A model generated the notes under the pieces. That model was not told where the DNA came from. It made no database searches and saw only the letters and a program-made list of their open reading frames with translations. Shown here one piece after another: positions 34,503-46,700 of a DNA stretch of 64,000 bases. The translations under genes and the position numbers were made by a program. Positions within the stretch are counted from its first letter, which is position 1. Every line of letters begins with the position of its first letter. This DNA is from Ceratotherium simum simum. Its lineage: Eukaryota > Chordata > Mammalia > Perissodactyla > Rhinocerotidae. Location: positions 28,341,258-28,405,257 of the forward strand of contig NW_004454181.1 of assembly GCF_000283155.1 (NCBI RefSeq). Reading direction: 5' to 3'.

Positions 34503-35509
34503 TTTCATGGATTGGAATGGTCCAAAGTGTACTGGCATTGATTGTGCTCCAGGGTTATGGCACATATTATAATTCTTAGGTTCTTTTAGAGTCTCTTAAA
34601 GGATAATAATTTTATCTGACTTTAACTAGTAAAAAATGGGAGAAAATTCCTTTAGAAGCTTGTCTTAGCTTAGTCATTCTTCAAGCCAAGTGATTCTTCC
34701 CACTTGGGAAGTATAGTGTGACCAATATAGACTATGACACATAGTCACATGGGTGATAGGTGACAGGAACAAGCCATATTGATTTGATTTGTGGTTCTTT
34801 AGTGTTTTGATTCTGTAGTTCTTTGTCTACTGGATAAATGCCAAGGATCTTTCTAGTCTTGTTCACTGCTGTATCTTCAGAGCCTAGTAAAGTGTCTAGA
34901 ACTTTGTGAGACTTGACAAGGGGATGAAGGAGTGCTTCTGTCCCTTCTCCCCTGGCTTAACTTCTCTTCTGTTTAACCGTCTCCTCAAATATTAGCTCAG
35001 ATGATCCAAGGCAGAATCAGGGAATTGGAGTGCTGATGGTAACCTTAGAAAAGAGACTTCTTCTACATGAAATCTGTTGAGGATTCCAAATTTGGCTTCC
35101 TGGGTGAATAATCCCTGACCTGCCTATCTCACTCCCTCATTGTGAAAAATCAAAGAAGATAATGGATGTGAAATTGCGCTGCTAACTGCAAAGCTCTGCC
35201 CTCATGGGAGAGATAATTATGTTATAAGCACAGACTATTTATAAATTAGTTAAGACAGGCAGAGATTGCAGGCAAAGTTTAGCAGAGTTTCTCTGCTGGC
35301 ATGCCAGGCTTAGCTATCTTCCCTCGTTCTCCAAGTTTACACCTTGCTCAAATCTAGGGCGCTCACCCATTTCCCGAGAAGGCTGAGAACTTCTGCAGGC
35401 ACTTTCCAAAGAACTTCTTGTCTATCTAACTTGGCTATTGGCTACCATCCTCCATTATCCACTCTCAATCCCCCTGATAAACAGATTTTCCATTGATTTA
35501 GAGATCTCT

Positions 35510-35650
35510 AGAGCTATGCTGTCCAATAGGGTAACCACTAATCACGTTCCAAGAGCTCAGTAGCCACATGTTGTGAGTAGCTACTGGATTAGAGAGTGCA
35601 AATGTAGAATATTTCCACCATCGTAAAAAGTTCTATTGGACAAAACAGCT
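35510..35650 (+). mobile_element. hAT-type MITE
   Basis: Starts agagctatgctgtccaatagg and ends with inverted ctattggacaaaacagctct. These termini match a common mammalian Charlie-derived MITE shortened by internal deletion. Confidence 0.65.
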
Positions 35651-36019
35651 CTAGAGCTATATGATCCTTCTCTCTGGAAGGAGGAAATACATGCTTTCCC
35701 TCAGACTTACTAACTATTATCAACCAAAGCTCACTAATAAATAAACCAATTCTAGTGGATGTGCTATATAAGTCTCTGACATTCTCATGTGCAATATTAG
35801 TATATTCAGATTTATATATGGAATCAATAGAGGAAGAAAATATGAGGATAGAGAAAAATTGAAAGTGAGAAAGAAGCAAAGAGAACAAGATTCCCACAAA
35901 AGACAGTAGAAGAAAAAACTTCGTCTGGGTTCTTGCACTTTGTTGTTTCCTTTATAAATAACAATTATCAGAATTTATGATTGTATTTACTTGTTGATTA
36001 CTTGTTTATTTTCTGTCTC

Positions 36020-36135
36020 TCCAGCCAGACTGGCAGTATATGAGGGCAGGTAACATGTCTGTGTTATTCCCAAAATTTCCCCCAGGGTGTAGCACATTGC
36101 TCCGTTAGTATATGTATTAGTTGAATGAACGAATG
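36020..36135 (+). mobile_element. L2 LINE 3' end
   Basis: Contains tatatgagggcaggtaacatg and ends attagttgaatgaacgaatg. Confidence 0.6.
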
Positions 36136-36549
36136 CTCTTATCAGACCTTACTGTTCACTTGGATGGTGTATACTCAAACAAGTTTTCACCGCTTTAAAA
36201 AATATTTATTAATTCCCTAACTGGAATAGTTCTTTTTTCACTGTGAAACCACATGCCAATTTTTAATTTCAACACATCAGAATTCCCTTTTAAAATAAAG
36301 GTTTTCACACAGTGGATTGGAAGAGTACCCATGGATGAGGAAATAATTTAGGTTTGATTTACTTTGGATCCTTAGAGGTTTCTGCTAAGGTTGGAAAGTT
36401 GTTTGACATTTAAAAGCCATTTTATGGCCTTTACCTTGAACTTTGGAGGTTACAATTGGATTCAACATTTACCTCATTGTTTTGAGCCAAAGCATACTTA
36501 ATCTGCGTGAATCAAAGATGGATGAGGATGACCTTGCCTTATCTCCCCC

Positions 36550-36665
36550 AACCTCCTCCAGAGCTGGCTACATAATTTGTAGGCCCAACGCTAAATGAAA
36601 ATGCGGGGCCTCTTGTTCTCAAAGGGCAAGTAAAAATTGCCGTTAAAAGTATTAAAATGTAAAGA
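36550..36665 (+). mobile_element. Left part of an old DNA-transposon-like repeat
   Basis: Reads gctggctacataatttgtagg and aatgaaaatgcggggcctc. The part expected to follow appears at 37588-37692, about 920 nt away, so the element seems to be split by an insertion. Confidence 0.4.
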
Positions 36666-37587
36666 CTTTTTCTTTCATCCACAGTTTTTCTCTCAACTTG
36701 TCATGGTGTATTTTATTTGCTATTTATCTTTTTTCTAGTAGAAAAATAAAATATAATTTTAGATTATTAGCATGAAATTTACTGTTCGTCTTTATATTGT
36801 ACAATGCCAGTTTTAAATGCAAACGTAAGAACATTTAACTTGTATGTGAAATCTCCAAAATTACACTAATCCTACATTTCAATTAAGATGTGCTTATGTA
36901 TCTGTTTTTAACAAACATGCACAAAACTAACGCAACTGTTTTTATTTCACTTCTTGATACACACACATTCTACTAGCACACTCTCTCTTCAGCTTACTGA
37001 TGAGTAAAGAAGGACTGAAAGGGAAAAGAGCCATGGTTTGCCCTGTCTTCTCCTTTCTTTCTACGTCAACATTTTCAGCATCAGTGGTTGGCTAATACAG
37101 GGAAGCAACACACGTGAGAAAAGACATGATAGGATTCCTTGTTTCTTAGAACATCACCACCTTCTTTCTGCCTTTGGCAAGTTCTGGTTCAAATGGAAAA
37201 CGTGGCCTCTCAGGGCCATCAGTGTTCCCAATTACTCAGTCATAGATGTGTTGGTATGAAACATGAGCACAGAACTCTAGTGGACCCATGATCTATGGGA
37301 ATTCAGCAAGACTCAAAGCAATTACAAGATAAGCGTGTTATAGAAGCTGCCAACAGAGAGATGATGGAAGAAAGGAAGATGCTTCATATATATAATGTGT
37401 TTCCCTTGTATTTGCTTTGAGTCTTGCTAAACTCTTTATGCATGGTGGGTCTACCAGAATTCTGTGCTCCTGGGGCATCGCTAATGCAATGGAATAGCAA
37501 GGAACTACAGTGTACTCATATATTGCACGTATCACCTCTGCTTGTGTGCATGCTCCATTATCCCTTCAGAATTCACAAGTTCAAAGA

Positions 37588-37692
37588 TAAAGTTATTAAG
37601 CATTTCAAGATGGCGACAAGCAGAGCAGTAAACCAAGCTCAGGGCTCCTGTGTGACTGCACTGGTCACACAACCATAAAGCTGACCCTGTCC
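37588..37692 (+). mobile_element. Right part of the split repeat at 36550
   Basis: Reads taagcatttcaagatggcgac, agcagagcagtaaaccaagc and gactgcactggtcacac, as expected for the other end of the 36550 element. Confidence 0.4.
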
Positions 37693-38029
37693 CCAGTGCT
37701 CCCCCAATCCCAACCTGAAGCAGCCTCTCAGAAAACATAGTTCTTGTTGAGATCACACCAGAAAAACAATGAGAATAACAACATCCGAAGAGCTCCGCTT
37801 GCTTCACCAAATACTTAGGATTAGAAAAGTTAGTGCTTTTTGCAGAATGTACCTGCAAAAGTTTGGTGATCCAGTGGCTTAAGCTACCCTCCAGGATGCC
37901 CACTTCTGGGCTTAAGTGCTGAGATCTAAATGTATCCCCTCCATTGATACATATTGTCAAGGAAAACTTCCTGCCTCTGACTTAGAGGAAGGTGAACATT
38001 GGTACGTAAGCAAAGGGCCATGCCACCAG

Positions 38030-38295
38030 TGTAGCATAGTGGCTGTAGGTGCTGGAGTCGGGCACACCTGTGTTTCAGTCCTGTCATAGATCTGTCATTT
38101 ACTATTGGTGTAATCTTTAGCATGCGACAAAACATCTCTGGGTCTCCGTTTCCTCATCTTTAAAATGGGAATAATATTAGAACTCATCTCCTAGGGCCAT
38201 TGTTAAGGTTAAATATGATAACATATATGCAGAGCTGAGCCCAGCTCCTGTTACAGAGAAAGCGTTCAATGAATGGAAGCTGGTATAATTGTTAT
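38030..38295 (+). mobile_element. MIR SINE
   Basis: Contains gtgtagcatagtggctgtagg, ggtctccgtttcctcatc and agaaagcgttcaatgaatgg. Confidence 0.8.
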
Positions 38296-38869
38296 TATAA
38301 TTGTATATATAACATCATTCATCTCTTGGTTAAACAACCTTCTCCATTTATTTTCTCAGCTTCCTGATAAGCATTGCTGAAGAAATGAGTCAATAGAAAT
38401 CTCTATGTTCTAAACAAGGAAGCAGAGCTCCCTCTGCTAGAACAAAAGCCAGAAATGAATTAAATTAAATTAACCACACTTGTTTGATTTATAAATAATT
38501 GTTTAAGCAACATGAGACAAGACATGTTTCCTGGGTACATCATGCCCTGAGCTGAACAGTTGGGACTGTTATTTTGAACATGGCTTCTGGCTTTTAAATT
38601 ACCTGTAGGCATTTCTTTCACCCAACATAAAAGGCTAACCATGTCGAACAAGTTGGGTACATTCTGTGTGTCTTTGTTTTCCCCCTATTGCTCTGCAAGT
38701 GCACTTGTTGCTAGTGTGTTAGGATTCTGTGTACCAGCCCTCTGAGATTGGTGCCCACAATCAAGATGGACTGTGCATGCAACCCTGCAGGGCAAGGCCC
38801 CAAACCACAGCCAGCTCCAGAGATGCCCAAGGTGGTTTATCCGAGGTCAAGTATGGAGGCAGTGTGGTG

Positions 38870-39035
38870 CGGTGCTCTGACCCTTGACCGTGGCTGCTCA
38901 CTAGAGTCACCTGGGAGCTCTTAATATCTGAGCCTGGATTCCATTTGTAAAGATTCTATTTTGATTAGTCTGGTTGAGGACTAGAAATGCATGTTTTAGG
39001 AGCTTTAATGTGCAGCAGGATTGAGAACCATTGGT
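38870..39035 (+). mobile_element. MER5-type hAT element
   Basis: Contains cactagagtcacctgggagctc and ends gattgagaaccattggtg. Confidence 0.65.
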
Positions 39036-39194
39036 GTAGTGGAAAGAGCAGGAGGCCTGTCTTCTAATCCCTTACTGATCACCAAGCAGCCATCATCTCT
39101 CTCAGCACCAATAAAATGAGGAAGTTGAAGTAGAGAATGCTTCACGTTTAGGCCTAGCTCCATGTCTTAGACAATTGAGATAGCATGGATTTAA

Positions 39195-39420
39195 ACTATT
39201 AGTTCTCAACTGGGGACAGTTTTGTTTACCAGGGGACATTTGGCAATGTCTGGAGGCATTTTTGGTTTTCTCAACTGGTGGATGCTGCTGGCATCCAATG
39301 GATAGAGGCCAGGGATGCCACTAAACATCCAACAGTGCATGGGACACTTTTCCCCTTACGACAAAGAATTATCTGGCCCCAAATTTCAAAATACTGCTGA
39401 AGTTGAGAAACTATGCTTTA
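39195..39420 (+). mobile_element. hAT-Charlie MITE
   Basis: Contains ttctcaactggggacag, ggggacatttggcaatgtctgg, tagaggccagggatgcc and ends gaagttgagaaactatgc. Same family as the inverted copy at 18350. Confidence 0.75.
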
Positions 39421-40039
39421 AACTAATCTTCTGGACTTTGCAACACAGAACCTTCTTACCACTGCCAGGGGACAGTAGGAGAGGTCTTTTAATAACACCA
39501 GGGGTATATGTGCTTTTATCTGCTCAGTTCAGTGCAGCCCCTGCACCATTTGGCTCCTCTTAAGCCACATCCATCCCCAAGCCAAGACTAGGGAAAAAAA
39601 CCCTGTAGAAAGCAATTGGTGTTGCTTCTGGGAGGAAGGGCTCTGAATTTCTGTGGTTAGAATGTCAGCAGTAACCTTGCAGATAAGCCCTTTCCACAAG
39701 GCAGGCTCTATGCGCTTGTTCTCTTACAGTGTGTACTTGGCAGAGACACAGCCCTCCCAATTTAGTCAGAGCAGCTGTTCAGGAAGGAATCGCCTCCAAA
39801 GCACGCTAAGAGACCCACCAGAAAACCATACCCCCAAGTATATGTGTGTTTAGTCCACAGTGTAATGATGCAGGTCTATGGCCCATAGAAGGCGTAAAGC
39901 TTCATCTTATTCTGGGTGTCAATAAACTAGAGTGTATCCAGAAAGGGTAAACACCATGATTTTCTTTTCAGAATTCATGACGTATGAAGAACAATGTAAG
40001 GAACCGGGGATGCTGAGCTTAGAGCTTAAAGAAGATTCA

Positions 40040-40352
40040 GGTCATAGCACTGTTTTTTATATATCTAAGAGCTCTTATGGGAAAAGGGGATCCAACTTGT
40101 TCTGCAAGGTGCCAAGGGAGAGAGGTAGGGATACAGGATTGAAGTTTTAAGAGTGCGTATTTCAGCACAAAATGGAATGGACTGCCTTACCGGGGTTCCA
40201 AATAAAGTAGAAGGAGAATTGGATGACCACTAGTCACTTAGAAGTGTTGACTGACCATCAGTCACTGAAAGCATTGACTGATCATTAGTCAGCTGAGGAA
40301 GGGATGGGAGGTCGAAGGAGATGTTCTCAGACTCTTCCTTCGTGATTGTGTG
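40040..40352 (+). mobile_element. L3/CR1 LINE 3' fragment
   Basis: Contains ccaacttgttctgcaaggtgcc, aaaatggaatggactgcctt and gagaattggatgaccac. Its end, gggatgggaggtcgaaggag, is followed by a degraded cttccttcgtgattgtgtg, matching the CR1/L3 terminus. It contains the short duplication at 40225-40293. Confidence 0.65.
40225..40293 (+). repeat. Local tandem duplication, about 28 bp, 2.5 units
   Basis: Units gaccactagtcacttagaag..., gaccatcagtcactgaaagc... and a partial gatcattagtcag repeat within the L3 fragment. Confidence 0.75.
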
Positions 40353-40727
40353 AGTTACAGAACCGGGAAAGTCCTCCCACAGTGCAGTTAAACACAAGAG
40401 AAAACAAAACCTACTTCAGCTGGCATACCATTTTGTTTGATTGGGGCTGGAGACCTTCTGGAAAGATTACCAGTGGGAAGAGATGTGCCAGAGGTGATAT
40501 TGTCAATTTCAGGGGCCATTCTCTTTTCCTTTATGATGCTTCTAGCAATCTGTGGCCGGAAATTCAGCCGTACATAAGGCAGAAATCCATACCTGGGCTT
40601 TTTAGATGCTCAGTGGTGCACAGCTGATTTGATGCCTGAGGTTCCATTTGAGGAAGATGTTGTCCTATCCACCCATCACAATAAATTTCTCTCTTTTGAG
40701 GCTTTAATATGAAAGGAATTGCTGTTT

Positions 40728-40938
40728 TTTTTTTTTTTTAAGATTTTATTTATTTATTTTTCCCCAAAGCCCCAGTAGATAGTTGTGTGTCATAGCTGCA
40801 CATCCTTCTAGTTGCTGTATGTGGGACGCGGCCTCAGCATGGCCGGAGAAGCAGTGCGTCGGTGCGAGCCCGGGATCCGAACCCGGGTCGCCAGCAGTGG
40901 AGCGCGCTCACTTAACCACCAAGCCACGGGGCCGGCCC
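40728..40938 (-). mobile_element. ERE SINE copy 5
   Basis: T-rich tail at the left, ccaaagccccagtagatag, and head cacggggccggccc at the right. A perfect 14-nt duplication, aggaattgctgttt, lies at 40714-40727 and 40939-40952. Confidence 0.95.
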
Positions 40939-41114
40939 AGGAATTGCTGTTTAAAGATTGTAGGGAGAAAGGAGCCCTAAGCTGCGATTGAAGAAACATC
41001 TCCTCAGTCTAGTTTTCAGGTTCTTCCTTTTTTATACAGGGATAGCAAAGACCAGGACTTCAGCCTCTGGAAATAACAAGGCAGGATTCCAATCCAGGAG
41101 AAACCAGAGTACTA

Positions 41115-41375
41115 GTGAAGCAGTTTAGTGTTATGGCTAAAAGTCTAGGACTTGGTATTTGATGGACCTCAGTTTGACTTGAGGTCCCGCCCCTTTGAAG
41201 CTGTGTGATCCTGGGCAAGTTACTTGACCTCTTGGTGTCTCTGCTTCTTCCCGTGCTAAATGGGAGTAAAGTTGGTTCTTGCCTCATCAGACTGTTGTGA
41301 GGCTCGTATGAGATACTGTATACACAGAATCTGGAACAAGTAGGTTCTTGATAAATTGTGTTGTCATTATCGTGG
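41115..41375 (+). mobile_element. MIR SINE
   Basis: Contains gctgtgtgatcctgggcaag, acttgacctcttggtgtctc and gactgttgtgaggctcg. Confidence 0.8.
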
Positions 41376-42049
41376 TCATCATATTTTAGGCCAAAAGGTA
41401 GGAACACAGGTCAGTAGGACAAGGCTCCTCTTTCTGGAACACTAGTTCATTGTCAGAACAAGGTCTGAAGGGAAATGGTTTGGTGTCAAAATCACCATAA
41501 TATCCTCCTGATAAGGTACAGGATAATTCCTGAGCAATAAGTTCAGAAGGAGAAGTACCTCAACCGCAAGGACAGAGGAAGTGTGGGGAAGGGAGCAATG
41601 CAGAAAGTTCTAGCTGCTGTCCTGCTAGAAATGCTGAGGAGTCATCTCCAACCCTTGAGTGAGGAAACCCAATGAATGTCTTCTGGTTACATAAACAAAC
41701 AATTGAGTGTGCACTGGGTTATGTTCAGCCAAGGAGCCAAGAACCTACTTTTCACAAAATGGTTTCTAAATTGTCTTTTCTCATTTTCATGACTTTTTGA
41801 GGTTACTTTTTACAAGAGTCTCGGAAACATTTCACAGTTAGAATTGTTCTTGGAGAGCTTTTTATTCTCTAAGAAATGGGTAAATCTATATTTTGATAAA
41901 CCTGATGAACAAATATATTGGGTGCCTGATGATGTTCCTTTTATTCTTTTCAGACTTTTATTTCCTTTGCTAGCTGGTATAATGTAATTTTTTCCTCTGT
42001 TTGTGAATTGGCATTGCCCGCTTTGAGTTTCTGACTTTGGGGAAAGGAG

Positions 42050-42166
42050 TGTGTGTGTGTGTGTGTACATCTATATACATGCACACATACACATATATAT
42101 ACATATGTACACACACGTACACATACATGTGGGTGTATATGTGTGTGTACATATATATATATATAT
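42050..42166 (+). repeat. Compound TG/CA/TA microsatellite
   Basis: About 117 nt of alternating purine-pyrimidine sequence: (TG)n, then mixed acacatacac and atatatac, ending in (AT)n. This favours Z-DNA or cruciform structure and explains the short open frames rich in HTYIY. Confidence 0.93.
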
Positions 42167-42254
42167 GAATGATTGTCACGTATAATAACTAGCTGCTTTA
42201 GGAATAATTTGGTTTCCTGGTCCAGAGATCACCATCTTCATCTTCATCATCATC

Positions 42255-42530
42255 ATCATCTTAGCGTCATCCATTTGCTGAGCACTGGTTTATATGCCAG
42301 GCATTGAGCTAAGTGCATTACTTATGTCATCTCACTGAACCTTTAATATTCTCCATGGAGCAGGTATTATTATCCCCATTTTACTAAGGGGGAAATTGAG
42401 ACTCAGAGAGATTAAATAACTTGGCCAGTGTCCTATAGCTGGTAAGCGGTAGGGCCAGGATTCTAACATATGTTTGTTCATCTGATTTCAGAGCCCTTGC
42501 TGTTAACCACTAAGCTATGCTCTGTACTAG
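42255..42530 (-). mobile_element. MIR SINE
   Basis: Antisense MIR with tatgccaggcattgagctaag, ttatccccattttactaagg and ccactaagctatgc; preceded by a short (CAT)n tract at 42240. Confidence 0.85.
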
Positions 42531-43174
42531 TTAATTGAAAACTCTTGAAAGAATGCAGAACTTCTGATTCTTAAACATGGGAAGGGCTTCAGAAATGATC
42601 TGGTCAGATATGCCAACCAAGGCAGTGATCTTTTCTACAACTTATCTGGCAGGTAGTTGGCTATCTCTCCTTCCAATGAGGGGCAGCTCATTATTACCAA
42701 AGGCAAGGCATTCTGTTGTTTGAACAGCCCTAGTTGTTGCAAAGTTTGGTCAAATTTTACTTCCCTGTACTTAACATCATAACAGCTTAGAGTTTTATAG
42801 CTGGAAGTGATGACAGAGCTCAAGCAGTCCAGTGGTTTTTAAACTTTTCTTTCAGGTGTGGAAATCTTTTGTTCAAATGGAATCTTACTTGGAAGTGTGA
42901 GCGAGAACTACTTTGGTCAAAAAAGATGTTGATATGGGGGTGTGTATGCACAGAATCATGACCATTGATCCCATCCCTCTTATGTCTCCTAAGGCCGCTC
43001 CATGAGGTTGTTAAAGTCTTATTAAGAATAACTTGAAATAGACTGCTGAACCCAATATTTTACAGACAAGAAAAGACTCAGAGACTTAAGATGTTTGCTT
43101 ATATTAGAAGAAGAAAAAAGACCAGAACCCAAGCCACAGAACTCCTAGCCCAAATTCTCACCTATTGCTTCATG

Positions 43175-43295
43175 CATTGCCTTTTTATTATGTGCCTAAT
43201 GTGGTCCAGGCACTGTTCTAGGCAGTGGGCATACAGCAGAGATCTAGACAGATAAGACCCTGCCATTAAGGAGCTCATAGTCAAGATTTTACCAT
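43175..43295 (+). repeat. Ancient interspersed repeat, family not named
   Basis: Contains tgtgcctaatgtggtccagg, cactgttctaggcagtgggc and gccattaaggagctcatag. Confidence 0.5.
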
Positions 43296-43330
43296 CCCAC
43301 TTTTTTTGGTGGTTTGAGCTCTGCCCTTGG

Positions 43331-43364
43331 AACACACACACACACATACACATACACACACACA
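43331..43364 (+). repeat. (CA)n microsatellite
   Basis: About 34 nt of acacacacac with two ATAC interruptions. Confidence 0.9.
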
Positions 43365-43857
43365 ATCAGACCATCCTAGGCAACTTCTTCTGCATTCAGT
43401 CCAGTTTGTCCATTGGCTTTCCAAAAGGGTGGGCTCTAGGATTGGACTCAAGGCTATTCACATATTTTGGTGATTTTAGGTGTCCTTTCTTTGACAGTGG
43501 TGGAAATTATTTTTTTCTGCCTCTGGTTTTCTTTGGCACTATGTGTATAATATAACCATGGAGAAAGAAGCTGTTTCACGTGTATCATTCAAGAGGATGA
43601 AAAGGCCATCCAGGCATGTGGGATTTTAAACTGTAAATGCCAGTTGGATTGAGTTGTAATAGAATAACCTTGAGAAATATAGTGTGACTTGCAGTGGGCA
43701 GACAGTGAAGGGCTTATAAAGTCTTTCTTGCCTGATCCAATCTGTTTTTCAAGCTCCTTTCCCTCAACTCTCCCCCAACCTAACAATACGCAATAAGCAT
43801 GCAAGATTGATCAGTTTTCCCAAATAAATAATGAATTCTTCTGCCCCTGGGTTATTT

Positions 43858-44068
43858 TTTTTTCTTATAATTTTTTTTATTTATTTTTTTCCCCCAAAGC
43901 CCCAGTAGATAGTTGTATGTCACAGCTGCACAACCTTCTAGTTGCTGTATGTGGGATGCGGCCTCAGCATGGCGGGAGAAGCCGTGTGTCGATGCGCGCC
44001 CGGGATCCGAACCCCGGCCACCAGCATCGGAGCGCGCACACTTAACCGCTAAACCACGGGGCCAGCCC
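43858..44068 (-). mobile_element. ERE SINE copy 6
   Basis: T-rich tail at the left, ccaaagccccagtagatag, head cacggggccagcc at the right. An imperfect 14-nt duplication (cccctgggttattt at 43844, cctctggattattt at 44069, two mismatches) suggests it is older than copies 4 and 5. Confidence 0.9.
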
Positions 44069-44074
44069 CCTCTG

Positions 44075-44330
44075 GATTATTTCTGCTGCCTCAAATGCTC
44101 TTCTCACTTTCCTGCCTGGTACAAGCCTACTCATTCCTCAAGGCACGGTCCCAGTATGAGCTCTCTAAACTTCCCTAATCCCCGCCCCCTCAATCTCCAA
44201 GTAATACATAATTACTTCCTCCTCCCGGCTCTCTTGCCACCTGCTTCTCCTTCTCTTGGAAGTTCAGCTCATCCCGTGGGATCTTAAGCACTATAATGCA
44301 CCTGACACACTCTCCGCTCATCTGTGCCGC
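44075..44330 (+). mobile_element. L2 LINE fragment
   Basis: Contains cctcaaatgctcttctcac, cctactcattcctcaaggc and gacacactctccgctc, resembling L2 3' sequence after the ERE. Confidence 0.45.
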
Positions 44331-44394
44331 TTCTCAAAAATAGGACATCTTCCTACTTGTAGTGTCTAGGAGTCAAGGGTGCCTGTTCAGTGAA

Positions 44395-44640
44395 GGTGTA
44401 CATTTAGTGACGCTGGTGCAATGAGACTCTGAGTTGGATTGCCTGGTTCAGATCGCGGCTCTACCTCTTCCTAGATGTTTGACTTGGGCAAGTTACTAGG
44501 TCTCATTCCACTCGACTAGTGCCTGCAAATAATAAAACCTATGTGATGGGATTGTTGTGAAAATTATACGAGATAATCCGTGATTTGTCTAGCACAGTAA
44601 TTGGCACATAATAAACACTCAATAAATGTTGACTGTTTTT
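44395..44640 (+). mobile_element. MIR SINE
   Basis: Contains gacttgggcaagttactagg, attgttgtgaaaattatacg and cataataaacactcaataaatg. Confidence 0.8.
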
Positions 44641-46109
44641 ATTATGGATCCCTACTTTTAAGGTATTTTCTTCTAGATATTTTAGGTTCTGTCATTTCGA
44701 AATAGCTCAGCAGAAAAAGCAGGCAGACAGACTGATCCCCCAAAGACACAAAATTCCAATCTTTTATTTGTCATTTAGGAACAGTGGTAGATGATGGAAA
44801 AAATCTCACAAGGAGACTGGTTTGACCTTAGTTATATGTGCATATTGAGAAGCAGGGAACGAGGTGCAATGGGATTAGAATAAACCATGCCCAGTGATTT
44901 GATCTTGCACTTTGGCATGTTGACACATGGACATGTCTGAGGCTGGACGATAGAATTAAAGAGCGCCTGAGAATACATTCTGTCCGGAAGCCACAAGATT
45001 AGGTATTCCAGACTGTAAATTCAACTATTTGGGGTCCATTTTGCAAACAGCACAAAATCGTAGGAAGGACACTGGCCCAAACTCCCAGAGCTTCCGCCCT
45101 GCAGATGAGTTGCTTTACGTCCTTGACAAAACACTGCAATTCAATTTTCTCAACTGTCTGATAGAATTTTTTGTCACTTGCTTGTTACTTTCACAATTTT
45201 TACCATATCAGCATTCTATTCATGCTCTTATTTATTTACTATTTTTCGAGTACATTTTTAATCTAAATAAATCTATTTGTAAAGGAAACTCTGTATCATG
45301 ATCTTAAATGCAAAACCATATAGAGAAGATGATTTTAAAAATAAATGCAATAAATAAATTATTATTATTGAAATTTAACTTGATCTCATTGCTTGCCAAA
45401 GGCTCTGAGCCTAAAGCCTGCTCTCTATCTGTTAGGTATTAGACTTGTTAAAGCCAGAATGGGGCCAAACTGAGTCTTTCTCTTTAAAATAAGCTGAATG
45501 AGTGAAAGAAATATCAAATCCCCCTACTGTGATTCTCATTATTTAATGCTATGCCCCTTGTTTGGCATATCACCTGTGGAACACCTCCCATGTTTGGGAA
45601 ATACTGGGTCTTCAGGAGTCAATGTTCTAGTTGATAATGAGTCTAAAGACAAATGAAGACATTGGCCTGGGGCATTGCCTTTTGAGTAATTCAACTTACT
45701 GATAGCTTAGTACAAGTCTATGTGCTCACTGTTTATAGACAATTCAATTAGTTTATATCAGCTAATTGTACCCAAGTATTCAATTTTTTCATCACGTAAA
45801 GAACACCTAAAAAAATATTGCTTTGTGCATCTCTTTACAATTTTGGCCTTCTTGTATTCATGATTCATAACCAAGTCTTTTCTCATTTCTTCATCATCAA
45901 TGTCATAAAAACCAATAAATATCCTCTTGTCCACTTTGCTAAAATCAGTGTTTGCAGGCACTTCGGTGCTTCCATTCTGATCCTTTGTGGAGCATCACTG
46001 AATGCCTCATACTTCTGGCTCTGGCCCTTCCCACTCACCTGAACTTGCTCTTTGCTGCCCTCTAAGTCTCTGGCTCTAAGCTCTGCCTCAGGTGTGAGTA
46101 GAATAACCG

Positions 46110-46320
46110 GAAATCCACCTACTCATGGAATCTCATACTCCGTGTGCATCACCTGATAGCACTCTAAAAATGCAGATTTCTGCTCTCCCACTCCATCCCT
46201 GCCCTCTCACCTCCACTGTCGGAGGTCAGGGGTGGATCCTGGGAATCTGTATTTGTTATAGGTACTCAAGATAATTCTGATCCACATAGTCTCTGGACCA
46301 CTTTGCAAAAGATGGCTTAG
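46110..46320 (+). mobile_element. MER5-type hAT element
   Basis: Contains gtgcatcacctgatagcactc, gggaatctgtatttgttatagg and tctggaccactttgc. Confidence 0.6.
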
Positions 46321-46360
46321 CTAGTGATTCTTCTTCTCTTTCGCTTCTCCTCCCTCTCTT

Positions 46361-46385
46361 CCTCCTCCTCCTCCTCCTCCTCCTC
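46361..46385 (+). repeat. (CTC)8 microsatellite
   Basis: Uninterrupted cctcctcct run of 25 nt within a pyrimidine-rich stretch (46328-46400). Confidence 0.95.
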
Positions 46386-46499
46386 TACTTCTTCTAGAAC
46401 ACAGGGAATTGTAAGCCTCTTTCCCCAAATGTTAATGTTAAACTTCATTACAAAACTCTTCCCACCACATAAATGATTTCCATGTTTCCCAAAGGACAG

Positions 46500-46700
46500 A
46501 ATTCTTGGCTTGGGAGGCAGAATGCCTGATTTACAGCACTGGATCCACCATTACCCAACAATCAGCCCATGCCCCTACATTGCACCTTCTTCCTCTTCTA
46601 AAATTGAAATAATACTCAGTACTCTCCTTCCTTACAGATTTTTGTTGAAGATTAAATGTGGAAAAAGATACAAAAATGCTTCATAAATTGTAGAGGATTT
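46500..46700 (+). mobile_element. MIR SINE, diverged
   Basis: Contains cttgggaggcagaatgcctg, cttcctcttctaaaattg and gttgaagattaaatgtgg. Confidence 0.5.

Noticed and set aside
40783..40980. 65-codon frame almost identical to one at 33027-33242 on the other strand
   Set aside because: Both are readings of ERE SINE sequence, not a gene family.
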